Below are positions 35,716 through 44,998 of a stretch of 64,000 nucleotides of DNA, piece after piece. Source of the DNA: an uncultured Flavobacteriales bacterium. GTDB lineage: Bacteria; Bacteroidota; Bacteroidia; Flavobacteriales_E; Vicingaceae. The notes under the pieces were generated by a model. The model saw nothing but the letters and a program-made list of their open reading frames with translations. It did not search any database and was not told the DNA's origin. The stretch spans positions 62,001-126,000 of the forward strand of contig CAJQOH010000028.1 of NCBI GenBank assembly GCA_905479915.1, in the 5' to 3' direction. The position numbers were made by a program, and so were the translations under genes. How positions within the stretch are numbered: the first letter of the stretch is position 1; each line of letters starts with the position of its first letter.

Positions 35716-37904
35716 ACCCTCACCCCTATAATACACACATCATCTACTTGCTCCTCTTCCCCTTTCCAACTACTAAATGTTTCATTTAGTTTTTTTCTTT
35801 GTTCTTGCATTGGCAAATGCGCAATCGAAATTAAATAATTCTTAAAAGGTTTTACTTTAAACTTTTTTCCTTTTTCTCCTCCAAACTGATCTTGAAAACC
35901 ATCCGTTAAGGTATATATAACATCACCTTTTTGAGTTTCAAATTCTCCACCAACAAAAGGAATTCCATCATTATCGTGCTTACCTATTGGCATTTTTTCT
36001 CCTTTAATCTCTATTAATTCATTATTCCGCATAACCCAAATTGGATTCTGAGCAGCAGCATAACTAAATTTATTATTTTCAAAATCAAAAGAAATCATAG
36101 AAGCATCCATCCCATCCTTACCACCTTCTGCAGAACCATCTTTTGATAAGCGTTTTATAATAAATTTTCTTGTCTTATTAAATATTTCAGAAGGAACTGT
36201 TGAGCCTTCTTTTATAGCTTCTTCTATAGATGATATATTTAAAATACTCATAATTGCTCCTGGTACACCATGACCAGTACTATCTGCATTAATTATAGCA
36301 AATTGATTGTTTGCTAATTTACCTGCCCAATAAAAATCTCCACTTACCACATCTTTTGGCTGAAAAAAGACAAAATATTCTTTTAAGTTATTATCTAACA
36401 ATTCATTTGTAGCTAAAAAGCTACGTTGTATACGCTCTGCATAATTAATTGAATCTCGTATTTCTTTATGCGCTTCTTCCACTTCATGCTTTTGAGTTTC
36501 AATTACAAACTTTTGTTGCTTAGTTGTTTCTAATCTTTTAAAGATGATAAATAGAAATACTACAACTAGTAATAATATAAAAACAATTGAATAAATAATT
36601 ATTTGCTGTTTATGTTCAATATGTTTTTCTTCCAAAAGCTGTTGCCTAAACATTTCATCATCTTTTATTTTTTGCTTTTCGTATTCATATTTAGCTTCCT
36701 GTTCCGCTACTGCTTTTTGAGCAGACTCACTATTTAAACTATCTCTCATCTCAATTTGCAATCGATACATTTCAAGGGCTTCTAAGCCTTTACCTTGCTT
36801 CTCATAAATATAGGTCAATAAGCGTGTGGAGTTTCTAATATCTCTTGGCATTTTAAATTTACTAGCCATCTGAAAACCTCTTAAACCGAATTTTTCAGCC
36901 TCTTTCAGCAAGCCCATATTAAACTTTAAATACCCTATATTAATTAGAGAGGTCATTATCCCCCTTAAATCCTTTAACTCTTCCCTTATTGCCAAACTCT
37001 TTTCAGAATAAACTAACCCCACCTCTTTACCTTTCTTTTCACATTCCTTTTCCGAATCTTTACAATAAGGATCTCCCACGGAATTATAAACATCACCTAT
37101 ATTATTATACAAGGTTGCTATTTCTCTTTTATTGCCTAGTTCCTCATTTATTTCTAAACTTTTTATGTAATTTTCTAAACCTATTCTAGCTGACTCCAAC
37201 CTGCACTCATTAGAATTTCCACATTCATCAACGATTATATCAATATACACCAATGCTATATTCCCATATGCAGTTGCCATACCTCTCTTATTCTCATGGC
37301 TTGTAGCAATTTTCAAATTCTCATTAAACTTAATTAATGCATTTTTGGCATCTTTTTTAGATAAATAAATTAATCCAATCCTACTCAAAACTGTAGAAAT
37401 GCCGTTTTGATCCTTAAGTGATTTATAAATAACAAAGCTCTTGTTTAAATAGTCTAAAGCTTCAGCTACTCGACCCAAACTCTTATTTATAGCTCCTATA
37501 TTTGATAAAAGTTCTGCTTCCCCTATCTTATTGTTAATTTCTTGATTTATCTCCAATCCTTTTTCAAAGTACCTCAGAGTTTTTTCCAAACCTCCCGTAC
37601 TTGAAGATATTACACCTAAATTATTAATTGAAGAAGCTTGAAGGTTCAATAACTTTTTCCTTACGTTATCTTTAGGTTTATTATTCAGTAATTCTTCACA
37701 ATTATTCGCAATACTATCCCAAAAACTTAAACGGTAAATCATTTTCAATTCACCAAATTCTGCTCGTGCTTCAATTATAGTCGTATCATGATTATTCTTA
37801 TTTGCTATTATAGACATCAAGCTATCCAAATCAGTCTGTGCAAACACCTGTGAAGTTGCTACGAATAAAACAAAAAATAGAATTATGTTGTTTATTTTTT
37901 TCAT
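35712..37904 (-). CDS. TPR sensor with transmembrane helix and SpoIIE/PP2C phosphatase domain
   Basis: 730 residues. Signal peptide (MKKINNIILFFVLFVATSQVFAQ), about six to seven TPR units between residues 60 and 390 in the periplasm, a coiled coil near 395-430, one transmembrane helix near 435-455, a second coiled coil, then a SpoIIE-type PP2C phosphatase from about residue 490: FFQPKDVVSGDFYWAGKL, NADSTGHGVPGAIMSILNISSI, GGKDGMDASMISFDF, YTLTDGFQDQFGGEKG, with the metal-binding Asp residues. Such proteins dephosphorylate anti-sigma antagonists or similar partners; the target is unknown. It sits between moaA and moeA with ATGA overlaps on both sides. Confidence 0.88.
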   Translation of the reverse strand: MKKINNIILFFVLFVATSQVFAQTDLDSLMSIIANKNNHDTTIIEARAEFGELKMIYRLSFWDSIANNCEELLNNKPKDNVRKKLLNLQASSINNLGVISSSTGGLEKTLRYFEKGLEINQEINNKIGEAELLSNIGAINKSLGRVAEALDYLNKSFVIYKSLKDQNGISTVLSRIGLIYLSKKDAKNALIKFNENLKIATSHENKRGMATAYGNIALVYIDIIVDECGNSNECRLESARIGLENYIKSLEINEELGNKREIATLYNNIGDVYNSVGDPYCKDSEKECEKKGKEVGLVYSEKSLAIREELKDLRGIMTSLINIGYLKFNMGLLKEAEKFGLRGFQMASKFKMPRDIRNSTRLLTYIYEKQGKGLEALEMYRLQIEMRDSLNSESAQKAVAEQEAKYEYEKQKIKDDEMFRQQLLEEKHIEHKQQIIIYSIVFILLLVVVFLFIIFKRLETTKQQKFVIETQKHEVEEAHKEIRDSINYAERIQRSFLATNELLDNNLKEYFVFFQPKDVVSGDFYWAGKLANNQFAIINADSTGHGVPGAIMSILNISSIEEAIKEGSTVPSEIFNKTRKFIIKRLSKDGSAEGGKDGMDASMISFDFENNKFSYAAAQNPIWVMRNNELIEIKGEKMPIGKHDNDGIPFVGGEFETQKGDVIYTLTDGFQDQFGGEKGKKFKVKPFKNYLISIAHLPMQEQRKKLNETFSSWKGEEEQVDDVCIIGVRV

Positions 37905-38905
37905 CCACCTATACTAATCATTGCACGATTTTTTGTATTCTTTTCTTTATCAAAAAAGTCCTCATCATTAACCATTCCTCCTCGTGATTTCTCCTTTGGT
38001 AAAACTGCCTTTAGTATATGAGGAACAACATCCTCTCCTTTTCGTAATGGTGCCAATAAATTTGTTTCTGTTGCAGAAAAAAGGCAGTTCTTAATTCTAC
38101 CATTTGCAGTTAAACGTATCCTATTGCAACTATCACAAAAAGGATTAGAAACAGTACTGATTACGCCAAAAGAACCTTGATACCCTTTAATTCTATAATT
38201 TTTTGTGGTATCATTTTTCTTGTCTTCTAGTTTAACAATCTGGTTCTCGTCATAATTATCATGAACCCTTTCTAAAATATCATTTAAACTCACCACCTTA
38301 GAAGTATCCCATTTATTGCCATCAAAAGGCATGAACTCTATAAATCGAAACGATACATTTTTATCTTTGGTAAACTCAATAAAATCAATAATCTCACTAT
38401 CATTAACCCCCTTCATTAAAACAGCATTAATCTTAACATTAAATCCCGCTAAAATGCATTGGTAGATGTTACGCATTACCCGATCAAAGTAATCTCTACG
38501 CGTCATTAATTCAAACTGCTCCTTATCTAAGGTATCTAAACTAATATTGATGTCTTTTACTCCACACTCTTTAAATAAGTCAATGTATTTATCTAACAAA
38601 ATTCCATTGGTGGTTATCCCTAAAGAAATAGGTAAAGCAGTAAGTTCTCTTATTATTTTTTCAATGTTTTTCTTAATGAGCGGTTCTCCTCCTGTTAATC
38701 TGATTTTGTTTACTCCTAAACCTACAAACTCTTTAGCCAAGAAAATAATTTCTTCGTGAGTCAACACATTCGCTTTTTCAGAAAGTTCAATGCCATCTTC
38801 AGGCATACAGTAAAAGCAACGCAAATTACACCGCTCTGTTAATGAAATTCTCAAGTAATTGTGTACTCTCCCAAATTGATCTGTTATGTTTTTAGACGGT
38901 TTCAA
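37901..38905 (-). CDS. moaA: GTP 3',8-cyclase
   Basis: 334 residues. Radical SAM cluster in LTERCNLRCFYCMPEDGI, second [4Fe-4S] cluster in NPFCDSCNRIRLTANGRIKNCLFS, and the required C-terminal Gly-Gly (SIGG). It carries out the first step of Moco synthesis. The start is TTG, overlapping the decarboxylase stop as TTGA; the next in-frame ATG would remove the first cluster, so TTG must be used. Confidence 0.94.
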   Translation of the reverse strand: MKPSKNITDQFGRVHNYLRISLTERCNLRCFYCMPEDGIELSEKANVLTHEEIIFLAKEFVGLGVNKIRLTGGEPLIKKNIEKIIRELTALPISLGITTNGILLDKYIDLFKECGVKDINISLDTLDKEQFELMTRRDYFDRVMRNIYQCILAGFNVKINAVLMKGVNDSEIIDFIEFTKDKNVSFRFIEFMPFDGNKWDTSKVVSLNDILERVHDNYDENQIVKLEDKKNDTTKNYRIKGYQGSFGVISTVSNPFCDSCNRIRLTANGRIKNCLFSATETNLLAPLRKGEDVVPHILKAVLPKEKSRGGMVNDEDFFDKEKNTKNRAMISIGG

Positions 38906-40347
38906 ATTCCAAATGCTGCTTTAGTCTCTGCCAAACACTTTTCAATCATTTTAATTGCCTTATCAACGGTAACAATCTTAGTTCTAAAAGAGAGAATTGC
39001 TATTCGTATAACATACTTTCCCTCTATTTTAGTAGAACTTAAAAACACCGAACCATCTTTATGAATCAATTCCATTAACTTTTCATTAAAATCATTTTGG
39101 TCTACTCTGCTTTCTGGATACCAAAAATAACTTACTGATAGGTCTGGTTCAGGTCCAACCTTAAAACCAATAGCGGTTAATTTCTCTCTAAAATAAGTTG
39201 TAAGCAATAATTTTTCGTCCAAACAAGCTACAAAAGGTTCAATTCCATGCAGATTTAATGGCAACCACATTCTTAAGCCTCTAAAATGTTTAGTTAATTC
39301 TGGTGAGACATCGGCAGGATTTATTTGAGCTCCCCCTACAGCATCTTGCATATAATTAGCCGTATAATGGTGTGAATGAAATACTGCTTCTTTGTCCTTT
39401 ACGAGTACAGCTCCTAAACCATAAGGCAAGAACAACCCTTTATGTGGATCTATCACCAATGAATCTGCTAATTCAATTCCTTTAAAAAGATGTTTCTTCG
39501 TTTCGCTCAACACAAAAAAACCACCATAAGCTCCATCTATGTGATACCACAAGTTATTCTCTTGAGCAATGTGACCAATCTGTTCTAAAGGATCAACTGC
39601 ACCAGTATCTGTTGTTCCTGCTGAAGCGATAACCATAAAAGGATTTAATCCTTCGGCACTATCTTTAGCAATGGTTTCTTTTAATTTTTTGGCGTCAATT
39701 CTTGAATAACCATCCAGTTCTAACAAACGTATTTGAACATCTTCTAGACCAATAATTCTAATCGCTTTATGGATACAGTGATGTATTTGAGGGCTCAAAT
39801 AAATAACACTTTGAGTTACCTTCTCATTTTTAATTTGGTGTTTATCTCGTGCTGCTGTTAAAGCAATTAAGTTAGCTACTGACCCTCCAGAAGTTAAATT
39901 ACCTACGGCTTCTTTGGGAAACCCAAACACCCCTTTCATCCAATCCAACAACTCATTTTCCATGGTTACGGCTCCTGGAGATCCAAAATACATTCCTGCA
40001 TACTCATTGGTAATACTGGCCAAAGTATCTCCTAGTGATGCTGTATAAATTCCTCCTCCAGGAATATATCCGATATGTCCACCAGAAGCTGGGCTTAACC
40101 CTTTCTCAACAACCTCATCATTGTAAATTTCAAGTAATTCTGATAAAGATTTTTTTGATGAATGAACGCTCAATTTTTGCTGATCGGCATCACCACTTAT
40201 AAATGCTTTATTAGATTCAACAGTTGCGATAAAACTATTTGTAAAATCTTGTAATTCCTTCGCATAATTGTTTCTTTGTTCTAAAGACGGCTCAAGAGCT
40301 TCTGAGATACTTTCTAAAGATTGAATACTATTGAGTAAACTTTTCAT
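38902..40347 (-). CDS. Group II PLP-dependent decarboxylase (aromatic amino acid decarboxylase-like)
   Basis: 481 residues. Features: GHIGYIPGGGIYTASLGDTLAS, TSGGSVANLIALTAARD, IASAGTTDTGAVDPLEQIGHIAQENNLWYHIDGAYGGFF (Asp and His of the cofactor site) and the PLP Lys in LVIDPHKGLFLPYGLG. This group decarboxylates aromatic amino acids, glutamate or 2,4-diaminobutyrate. Divergent tryptophan dioxygenase hints at an aromatic substrate, but that is inference. First gene of the Moco operon and translationally coupled to moaA. Confidence 0.85.
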   Translation of the reverse strand: MKSLLNSIQSLESISEALEPSLEQRNNYAKELQDFTNSFIATVESNKAFISGDADQQKLSVHSSKKSLSELLEIYNDEVVEKGLSPASGGHIGYIPGGGIYTASLGDTLASITNEYAGMYFGSPGAVTMENELLDWMKGVFGFPKEAVGNLTSGGSVANLIALTAARDKHQIKNEKVTQSVIYLSPQIHHCIHKAIRIIGLEDVQIRLLELDGYSRIDAKKLKETIAKDSAEGLNPFMVIASAGTTDTGAVDPLEQIGHIAQENNLWYHIDGAYGGFFVLSETKKHLFKGIELADSLVIDPHKGLFLPYGLGAVLVKDKEAVFHSHHYTANYMQDAVGGAQINPADVSPELTKHFRGLRMWLPLNLHGIEPFVACLDEKLLLTTYFREKLTAIGFKVGPEPDLSVSYFWYPESRVDQNDFNEKLMELIHKDGSVFLSSTKIEGKYVIRIAILSFRTKIVTVDKAIKMIEKCLAETKAAFGI

Positions 40348-40364
40348 AGTCTAAAATTGGTTAC

Positions 40365-40372
40365 CAAAGATA
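40365..40372 (-). promoter_or_regulatory. -7 box for the decarboxylase-Moco operon
   Basis: Minus strand reads TATCTTTG, an exact TAnnTTTG match, 18 nt upstream of the decarboxylase ATG. A -33 TTG at proper spacing is not obvious. Confidence 0.45.
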
Positions 40373-40511
40373 GTTTATTGACCTCAATAAAATGTGCTGT
40401 GTTAAAAGATAGTTGATATCTCTTTAATTTGTCATAAAATTCATTGGTTTTGATAATTGCTTTTACACTAAGATGACTAAATTTACGGAATCAAAGAAAT
40501 AAACAGTTACT

Positions 40512-41456
40512 ATGGATATTTACAAACAATTAAAAGAAAAGTATGAAGCTATAGGTCAAGATGTTGATGTCCATTTAAAAGGATTATTACACTCAACTCC
40601 TATAACCTACTGGGATTATATACAGACCGATGCTTTGTTGGGCTTACAAACTCAGCGAACCAATCAGCCTGATGAAATGGTATTTATTATGTACCATCAA
40701 ATCAATGAATTGTTGTTTAAAATGATTCTTTGGGAAATTGAGCAAGTTGCGGACAAAGAAGAATTAAGTCCGGATTTCTTTGCAGAACGATTGGATAGAA
40801 TTAGCCGTTATTTTGATATGTTGTCTTCTTCATTTACGATAATGGGAGATGGTATGGAAGTTGAGCAATACATGAAGTTTAGAGATACATTAACTCCTGC
40901 AAGTGGTTTCCAGAGTGCACAATATAGAATGATAGAGTTTGCCTCTACAGAGTTAATTAACCTAATCGATATTCGATTTAGAGCAACCATAGATAGAGAT
41001 ACCCCTTTCAGCCATGCGTTTGAACATTTGTATTGGCAAGCTGCAGGAAAAAACTATCATACAGGAGAGAAATCTGCATTACTTTCAAATTTTGAAAACA
41101 GATACATGGAAGATTTCATCACTTTCATGAAAAAATACAACACACTTAATTTATGGACAAAGTTTAAATCTTTACCAGAAGAAGCTCAAGGCAATACCAA
41201 ATTAATTAATGCAATGAGACATTACGACCATACTGTTAATGTTTTATGGGTTATGGCTCACCTTAATGCTGCTCGTAAATATTTAAATAGTGGAGATAAA
41301 TCTGCTGAAGCAACTGGAGGAAGTGAATGGCAAAAATACATGCACCCAAAATACCAAAAAAGAATATTTTTCCCAGAACTGTGGAGTGAAGATGAATTAG
41401 AAAACTGGGGAATAACCAACCTAGAAAGGCATGAGAGAGTAGAATCTGAAAATTAG
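40512..41456 (+). CDS. kynA: Tryptophan 2,3-dioxygenase
   Basis: 314 residues, somewhat longer than the usual about 280. Heme enzyme that opens the indole ring of tryptophan to N-formylkynurenine. Seen: TYWDYIQTDALLGLQTQRTNQPDEMVFIMYHQINELLFKMILWEIEQ, RYFDMLSSSFTIM, TPASGFQSAQYRMIEF with the substrate Arg region, and the proximal heme His in MRHYDHTVNVLWVMAHLNAARKYL. No other kynurenine-pathway gene is in the window. Divergent from the aromatic decarboxylase-like gene. Confidence 0.93.
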   Translation: MDIYKQLKEKYEAIGQDVDVHLKGLLHSTPITYWDYIQTDALLGLQTQRTNQPDEMVFIMYHQINELLFKMILWEIEQVADKEELSPDFFAERLDRISRYFDMLSSSFTIMGDGMEVEQYMKFRDTLTPASGFQSAQYRMIEFASTELINLIDIRFRATIDRDTPFSHAFEHLYWQAAGKNYHTGEKSALLSNFENRYMEDFITFMKKYNTLNLWTKFKSLPEEAQGNTKLINAMRHYDHTVNVLWVMAHLNAARKYLNSGDKSAEATGGSEWQKYMHPKYQKRIFFPELWSEDELENWGITNLERHERVESEN

Positions 41457-41484
41457 AATTCCAATATTCTTTAATTTTAGAAGG

Positions 41485-41514
41485 TTGGAAAACCCCTGTA
41501 AATTGTTACATTTG
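41485..41514 (+). promoter_or_regulatory. Consensus Bacteroidota promoter for the T9SS cargo gene
   Basis: -33 TTG at 41485-41487 and -7 TACATTTG at 41507-41514, separated by 19 bp, match the Bacteroidota housekeeping consensus. The start codon follows 17 nt later. Confidence 0.65.
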
Positions 41515-41531
41515 ATAAAAAAATATACACT

Positions 41532-43244
41532 ATGATAAAAACTAAACTATTCGGCCGACTATCACTAATGGCTACCGTATTGCTTGGTGCAAATTTCGCA
41601 TCTGCCCAAACTTACGATCTTGCTGGAGGAGCATTAACCTCTCCAACTCTTTTTGATGACATTAAAACAAACCATGTATGGCTACCAATAAAGTATGTTG
41701 AAGGTACTTTAACCAATAATGGAAGTGCTACAATTACATCATTAGATATTAACTATAAAGTAGATAATGGAGCTACTGTAACCAGTAATTTAACTGGATT
41801 AAGTATTCCAAGTTCAGGAACGTATAGTTTTTCTCATCCTACTTATTGGCTTGCTTCAATTGGAACACATACAATAAAGGTTTGGGCATCTAACTTAGAT
41901 GGAAATGCAGACAGCAATAATTCTAATGATACGATTACAGCAACTATCGTAATTTCTGAAACTATTCCTAACATCATTAATTCTTACGTAGGAATAACTC
42001 CTGTTATTACACAGATTAGTAGTGCTCAAGATCAAATAGATAAGCCAACAGATTTAGATTTTCACCCTGATTTCGGAAGAAAAGAATTATGGGTAATCAA
42101 TGAAAGACTTGCTGGAAATGGAGGAAGTGTTGTTATTTATGATAATGCTGGAGAATCAAATCAAACAGATCAACAAAAAGTAGATGGTAACGCATGGCAC
42201 TTTATGTCTTTACCAAGTGGTATTGCTTTTAGTGAAAATGGAAACTTTGCAAATTCACCAGGAGTGTTTTCTGCAAATCACAATTCAGTTCCTTTTACTG
42301 GTCCTTCATTATGGTCTAGTGATTTATCAATTTTCGCACAATGGGCTGGTCCAGGAACAAACGGAAGTCATTTAGATATGCTTCACGAATCTCCTTATTC
42401 AAGAGGGGTTGCTAGTGAAGAGCACAATGTATTTTGGATTTATGATGGATACAACAACGATCTTGCTAGATATGATTTTGTAGAAGATCACGGACCAGGA
42501 AACTCTGATCATGATGATGGAATTATTCACAGATACGGTGATTTCCCAGTATACAAAAATGCTAATAGTAAAATTGTTAATCACATAGTAGTATACGATG
42601 GATGGTTATATGTTACAGACGCTTTTAACGATAGAATTTTTAGACTTGAATTAAACACTGGTACTAAAGGAAATAACCTTAATGGATATGAAAACATTGC
42701 TGAATATGCTGAAATTACAGGATACAACTGGGAAAATGTTGTAACAACTGGGTTACAAGACCCTGCTGGAATTGATGTTGTTGATAACAGAATGATTGTT
42801 AGTGATTACACTACAGGAGATGTTATCATCTATGATATCAGCAGTATCCCAGCTACTGAAATAGATAGAATAGCAACAGGAGCAACAGGAATTATGGGTA
42901 TTAAAATTGGACCTGAAGGAAAAATTTGGTACGTTGATTATGATGCAAATACAGTAAATAGAATTGATGGTGCAGGTGTAGGTGTTGAAGATTTAATATC
43001 AGAAAACACATTAAGCATCTTCCCTAATCCTAGTAAAGACAATTTCTCTATTAATTTAAAGGGAGTTGTACTAGAAGATGTTAACGTTAATGTTTATAGC
43101 TTAACAGGGCAACTAGTTTACAGCACTATTATGCAGAATAATTCTACTGTTGTTAGAACTGAAGATTGGGCTGATGGTATTTACCAAGTTCACATCTCTA
43201 ACAATGAGTATTCTTCTACACAAAAAGTTGTAGTTCAACATTAA
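41532..43244 (+). CDS. T9SS-secreted beta-propeller-like protein
   Basis: 570 residues. Signal peptide ending NFASAQ, a CARDB/Ig-like region at about 40-150 (GTLTNNGSATITSLDINYKVDNG), a repeat-rich region at about 165-480 resembling NHL/SMP-type beta-propeller blades (DFHPDFGRKELWVINERL, VVDNRMIVSDYTTGDVIIYDI, GPEGKIWYVDYDANTVNRID), and a C-terminal type A T9SS sorting domain (LSIFPNPSKDNFSINL, GIYQVHISNNEYSSTQKVVV). Predicted to be exported across the outer membrane. Ligand unknown. It has its own promoter and a strong terminator. Confidence 0.85.
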   Translation: MIKTKLFGRLSLMATVLLGANFASAQTYDLAGGALTSPTLFDDIKTNHVWLPIKYVEGTLTNNGSATITSLDINYKVDNGATVTSNLTGLSIPSSGTYSFSHPTYWLASIGTHTIKVWASNLDGNADSNNSNDTITATIVISETIPNIINSYVGITPVITQISSAQDQIDKPTDLDFHPDFGRKELWVINERLAGNGGSVVIYDNAGESNQTDQQKVDGNAWHFMSLPSGIAFSENGNFANSPGVFSANHNSVPFTGPSLWSSDLSIFAQWAGPGTNGSHLDMLHESPYSRGVASEEHNVFWIYDGYNNDLARYDFVEDHGPGNSDHDDGIIHRYGDFPVYKNANSKIVNHIVVYDGWLYVTDAFNDRIFRLELNTGTKGNNLNGYENIAEYAEITGYNWENVVTTGLQDPAGIDVVDNRMIVSDYTTGDVIIYDISSIPATEIDRIATGATGIMGIKIGPEGKIWYVDYDANTVNRIDGAGVGVEDLISENTLSIFPNPSKDNFSINLKGVVLEDVNVNVYSLTGQLVYSTIMQNNSTVVRTEDWADGIYQVHISNNEYSSTQKVVVQH

Positions 43245-43263
43245 TTAAAGATTAGTTCAAACT

Positions 43264-43296
43264 AAAAAAAGCCCTTCAGAAATGAAGGGCTTTTTT
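43264..43296. terminator. Bidirectional intrinsic terminator
   Basis: Stem GCCCTTCA / TGAAGGGC with GAAA loop (43271-43290), preceded by seven A and followed by six T, so it works on both strands for the convergent T9SS cargo gene and GldN-like gene. Confidence 0.85.
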
Positions 43297-43298
43297 AG

Positions 43299-44105
43299 TT
43301 AATTACCCCACAAGCCGGTTTCTCTTTTATAAAAATACTGTTTTGTCTTTTCCTGTTCCAACTTAATATCTAAATCTGTTTTATTGTCAGTTACATAATA
43401 TTTTTCAGCGCCCTCTTTTTGAATAATATAACTGTCAAACATCCTATTAATAAATAGATCATCAAATGATATTCTAGATTTATCATCCTCACGCTTAAAT
43501 GCCTCCAAATTAGTTAACACACCTCTTATGTTTGGAAAATACAGCCAAAACAAATGCTTATACCCTAACACATTTCCATTTTTATCTAAAGTTTGTTTAA
43601 CCGGACAAATTCCAACGATCCTAACATCTATTTTTGAATTTTTACCATCAAAAAACCAATCCTCTTTTAACCAATATTTAACCACGCTTTTACTTTCTAA
43701 TTTCTGATAGACCAACTTCCCATCATCATCGTAAAGAGAATCTCCAACTAAATTGACCAACTCCTCTACAGTTAACTCCTGTGTAAATTCATCATTTTGT
43801 GGGTGGTAAGCTTTAATGTACCCCTTCATTAAGTTATCATAAAGCTTATCATACAAAGAGCAAGTTCTTTTATTTTTTTCATTACCTAAATGTAAATATT
43901 GATTTATCTTTTCTGTTACATCTATTTCTCGCCACAACCTTCTATGCCACATCACATCTCGTTCATCTACTGTTGGTAGCAGTTTAATTGGATACAATTT
44001 ACTTGGACCCAAAATTTTTATTTCTGAGCAATTTTGTCCTAAAGATTTTGCAACTAAAAAAAATTGAAAAACCAACACTAATAAACAGTAGTATATTACT
44101 TTCAT
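43299..44105 (-). CDS. GldN/PorN-like T9SS component
   Basis: 268 residues, signal peptide MKVIYYCLLVLVFQFFLVAKSLGQ. The core DERDVMWHRRLWREIDVTEKINQ, LYDKLYDNLMKGYIKAYHPQNDEFT, VRIVGICPVK and HLFWLYFPNIRGVLTNLEAF-SFDDLFINRMFDSYI correspond to the conserved blocks of GldN. GldN forms the periplasmic ring with GldK below the T9SS channel. Normally it lies in a gldKLMN operon; here it is alone, so it may be a second, specialised copy. GldK, L and M are not present in the window. Confidence 0.82.
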   Translation of the reverse strand: MKVIYYCLLVLVFQFFLVAKSLGQNCSEIKILGPSKLYPIKLLPTVDERDVMWHRRLWREIDVTEKINQYLHLGNEKNKRTCSLYDKLYDNLMKGYIKAYHPQNDEFTQELTVEELVNLVGDSLYDDDGKLVYQKLESKSVVKYWLKEDWFFDGKNSKIDVRIVGICPVKQTLDKNGNVLGYKHLFWLYFPNIRGVLTNLEAFKREDDKSRISFDDLFINRMFDSYIIQKEGAEKYYVTDNKTDLDIKLEQEKTKQYFYKRETGLWGN

Positions 44106-44188
44106 TTTACAAGAATAAGTTAAGTGATTGATAGCTTAACGTAAGCTATTTTGTTTTGTTGTTTAAGTTAGAAAAATCATTGAAAAAG

Positions 44189-44212
44189 AAAAATCCGAAG
44201 GATACCCCTCGG
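44189..44212 (-). terminator. Terminator downstream of the GDPD gene
   Basis: On the minus strand CCGAGGG pairs with CCTTCGG (one G-U) around a GTAT loop and is followed by ATTTTT. It lies 25 nt past the GDPD stop. Confidence 0.6.
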
Positions 44213-44236
44213 CTTTTATATTAACCTGTTTTTAAA

Positions 44237-44998
44237 CTACTTCTTATACTTCATCAATAAATTGGGGTAATCAGAAATAATTCCATCAACACCTCTCTCT
44301 ACCAATGTTTCGATTGTTTCTACGTCATTAACCGTCCACACATGCAACTCTTTACCCATTGCATGCACTCTATCTATAATGTTTTTTGTAGCATAAACGT
44401 ATTTCACAATAATCTCATCTACAAAATGATATCTTTTTAATGGTTTAAGATTTACCCCTTTATCCCAAGATAATGGAAGGTTTGCATGTTTTCCAACAAA
44501 GAGTTTACCAATCCTAATTTCTGGATCTAATTTGTGTACTCTAAATATTGCTCTATCGTTAAAAGAAATTACTTTACACCAAGCTTTGGCATCATTACTC
44601 TTAATAACATTAACGATGTGTCGCTCTATGTTAGGGTAATACATAAAGCTATACTTGGTTTCAATTAACAATTCAGCCCTACCATCAATAAGCTTAATTA
44701 CCTCATCTAAGGTTGGTACTCTTTCTTTAATGTAATATTTATTGAATTTATAGCCAGCACTATACTTTAAGATTTCTTCATAGGTTTTAGTTTTTACATA
44801 ACCTATACCTGTAGTCGTTCTTCGCAATGTTCTATCATGCAATACAATTACTACATTATCTTTTGTTTGCTGCACATCTATCTCTATACGGTCCACACCT
44901 AAATCTAGTGCCAACTGAATAGAGGCTAAAGTGTTCTCTGGCGCTAAACCACCAGCTCCACGATGACCAGTAACGGTAATTTTGTTCGTTGTAGCCAA
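44237..44998 (-). CDS. Glycerophosphodiester phosphodiesterase
   Basis: 253 residues. GDPD motifs: TGHRGAGGLAPENTLASIQLALDLGVDRIEIDVQQTKDNVVIVLHDRTLRRTT, with metal ligands E, D and catalytic His, later LLIETKYSF and VWTVNDVETIETLVERGVDGIISDYPNLL. It hydrolyses glycerophosphodiesters to glycerol 3-phosphate. No signal peptide, so probably cytoplasmic. Starts with TTG directly after the stop of the SRPBCC gene (TAA followed by TTG). Confidence 0.9.
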   Translation of the reverse strand: MATTNKITVTGHRGAGGLAPENTLASIQLALDLGVDRIEIDVQQTKDNVVIVLHDRTLRRTTTGIGYVKTKTYEEILKYSAGYKFNKYYIKERVPTLDEVIKLIDGRAELLIETKYSFMYYPNIERHIVNVIKSNDAKAWCKVISFNDRAIFRVHKLDPEIRIGKLFVGKHANLPLSWDKGVNLKPLKRYHFVDEIIVKYVYATKNIIDRVHAMGKELHVWTVNDVETIETLVERGVDGIISDYPNLLMKYKK

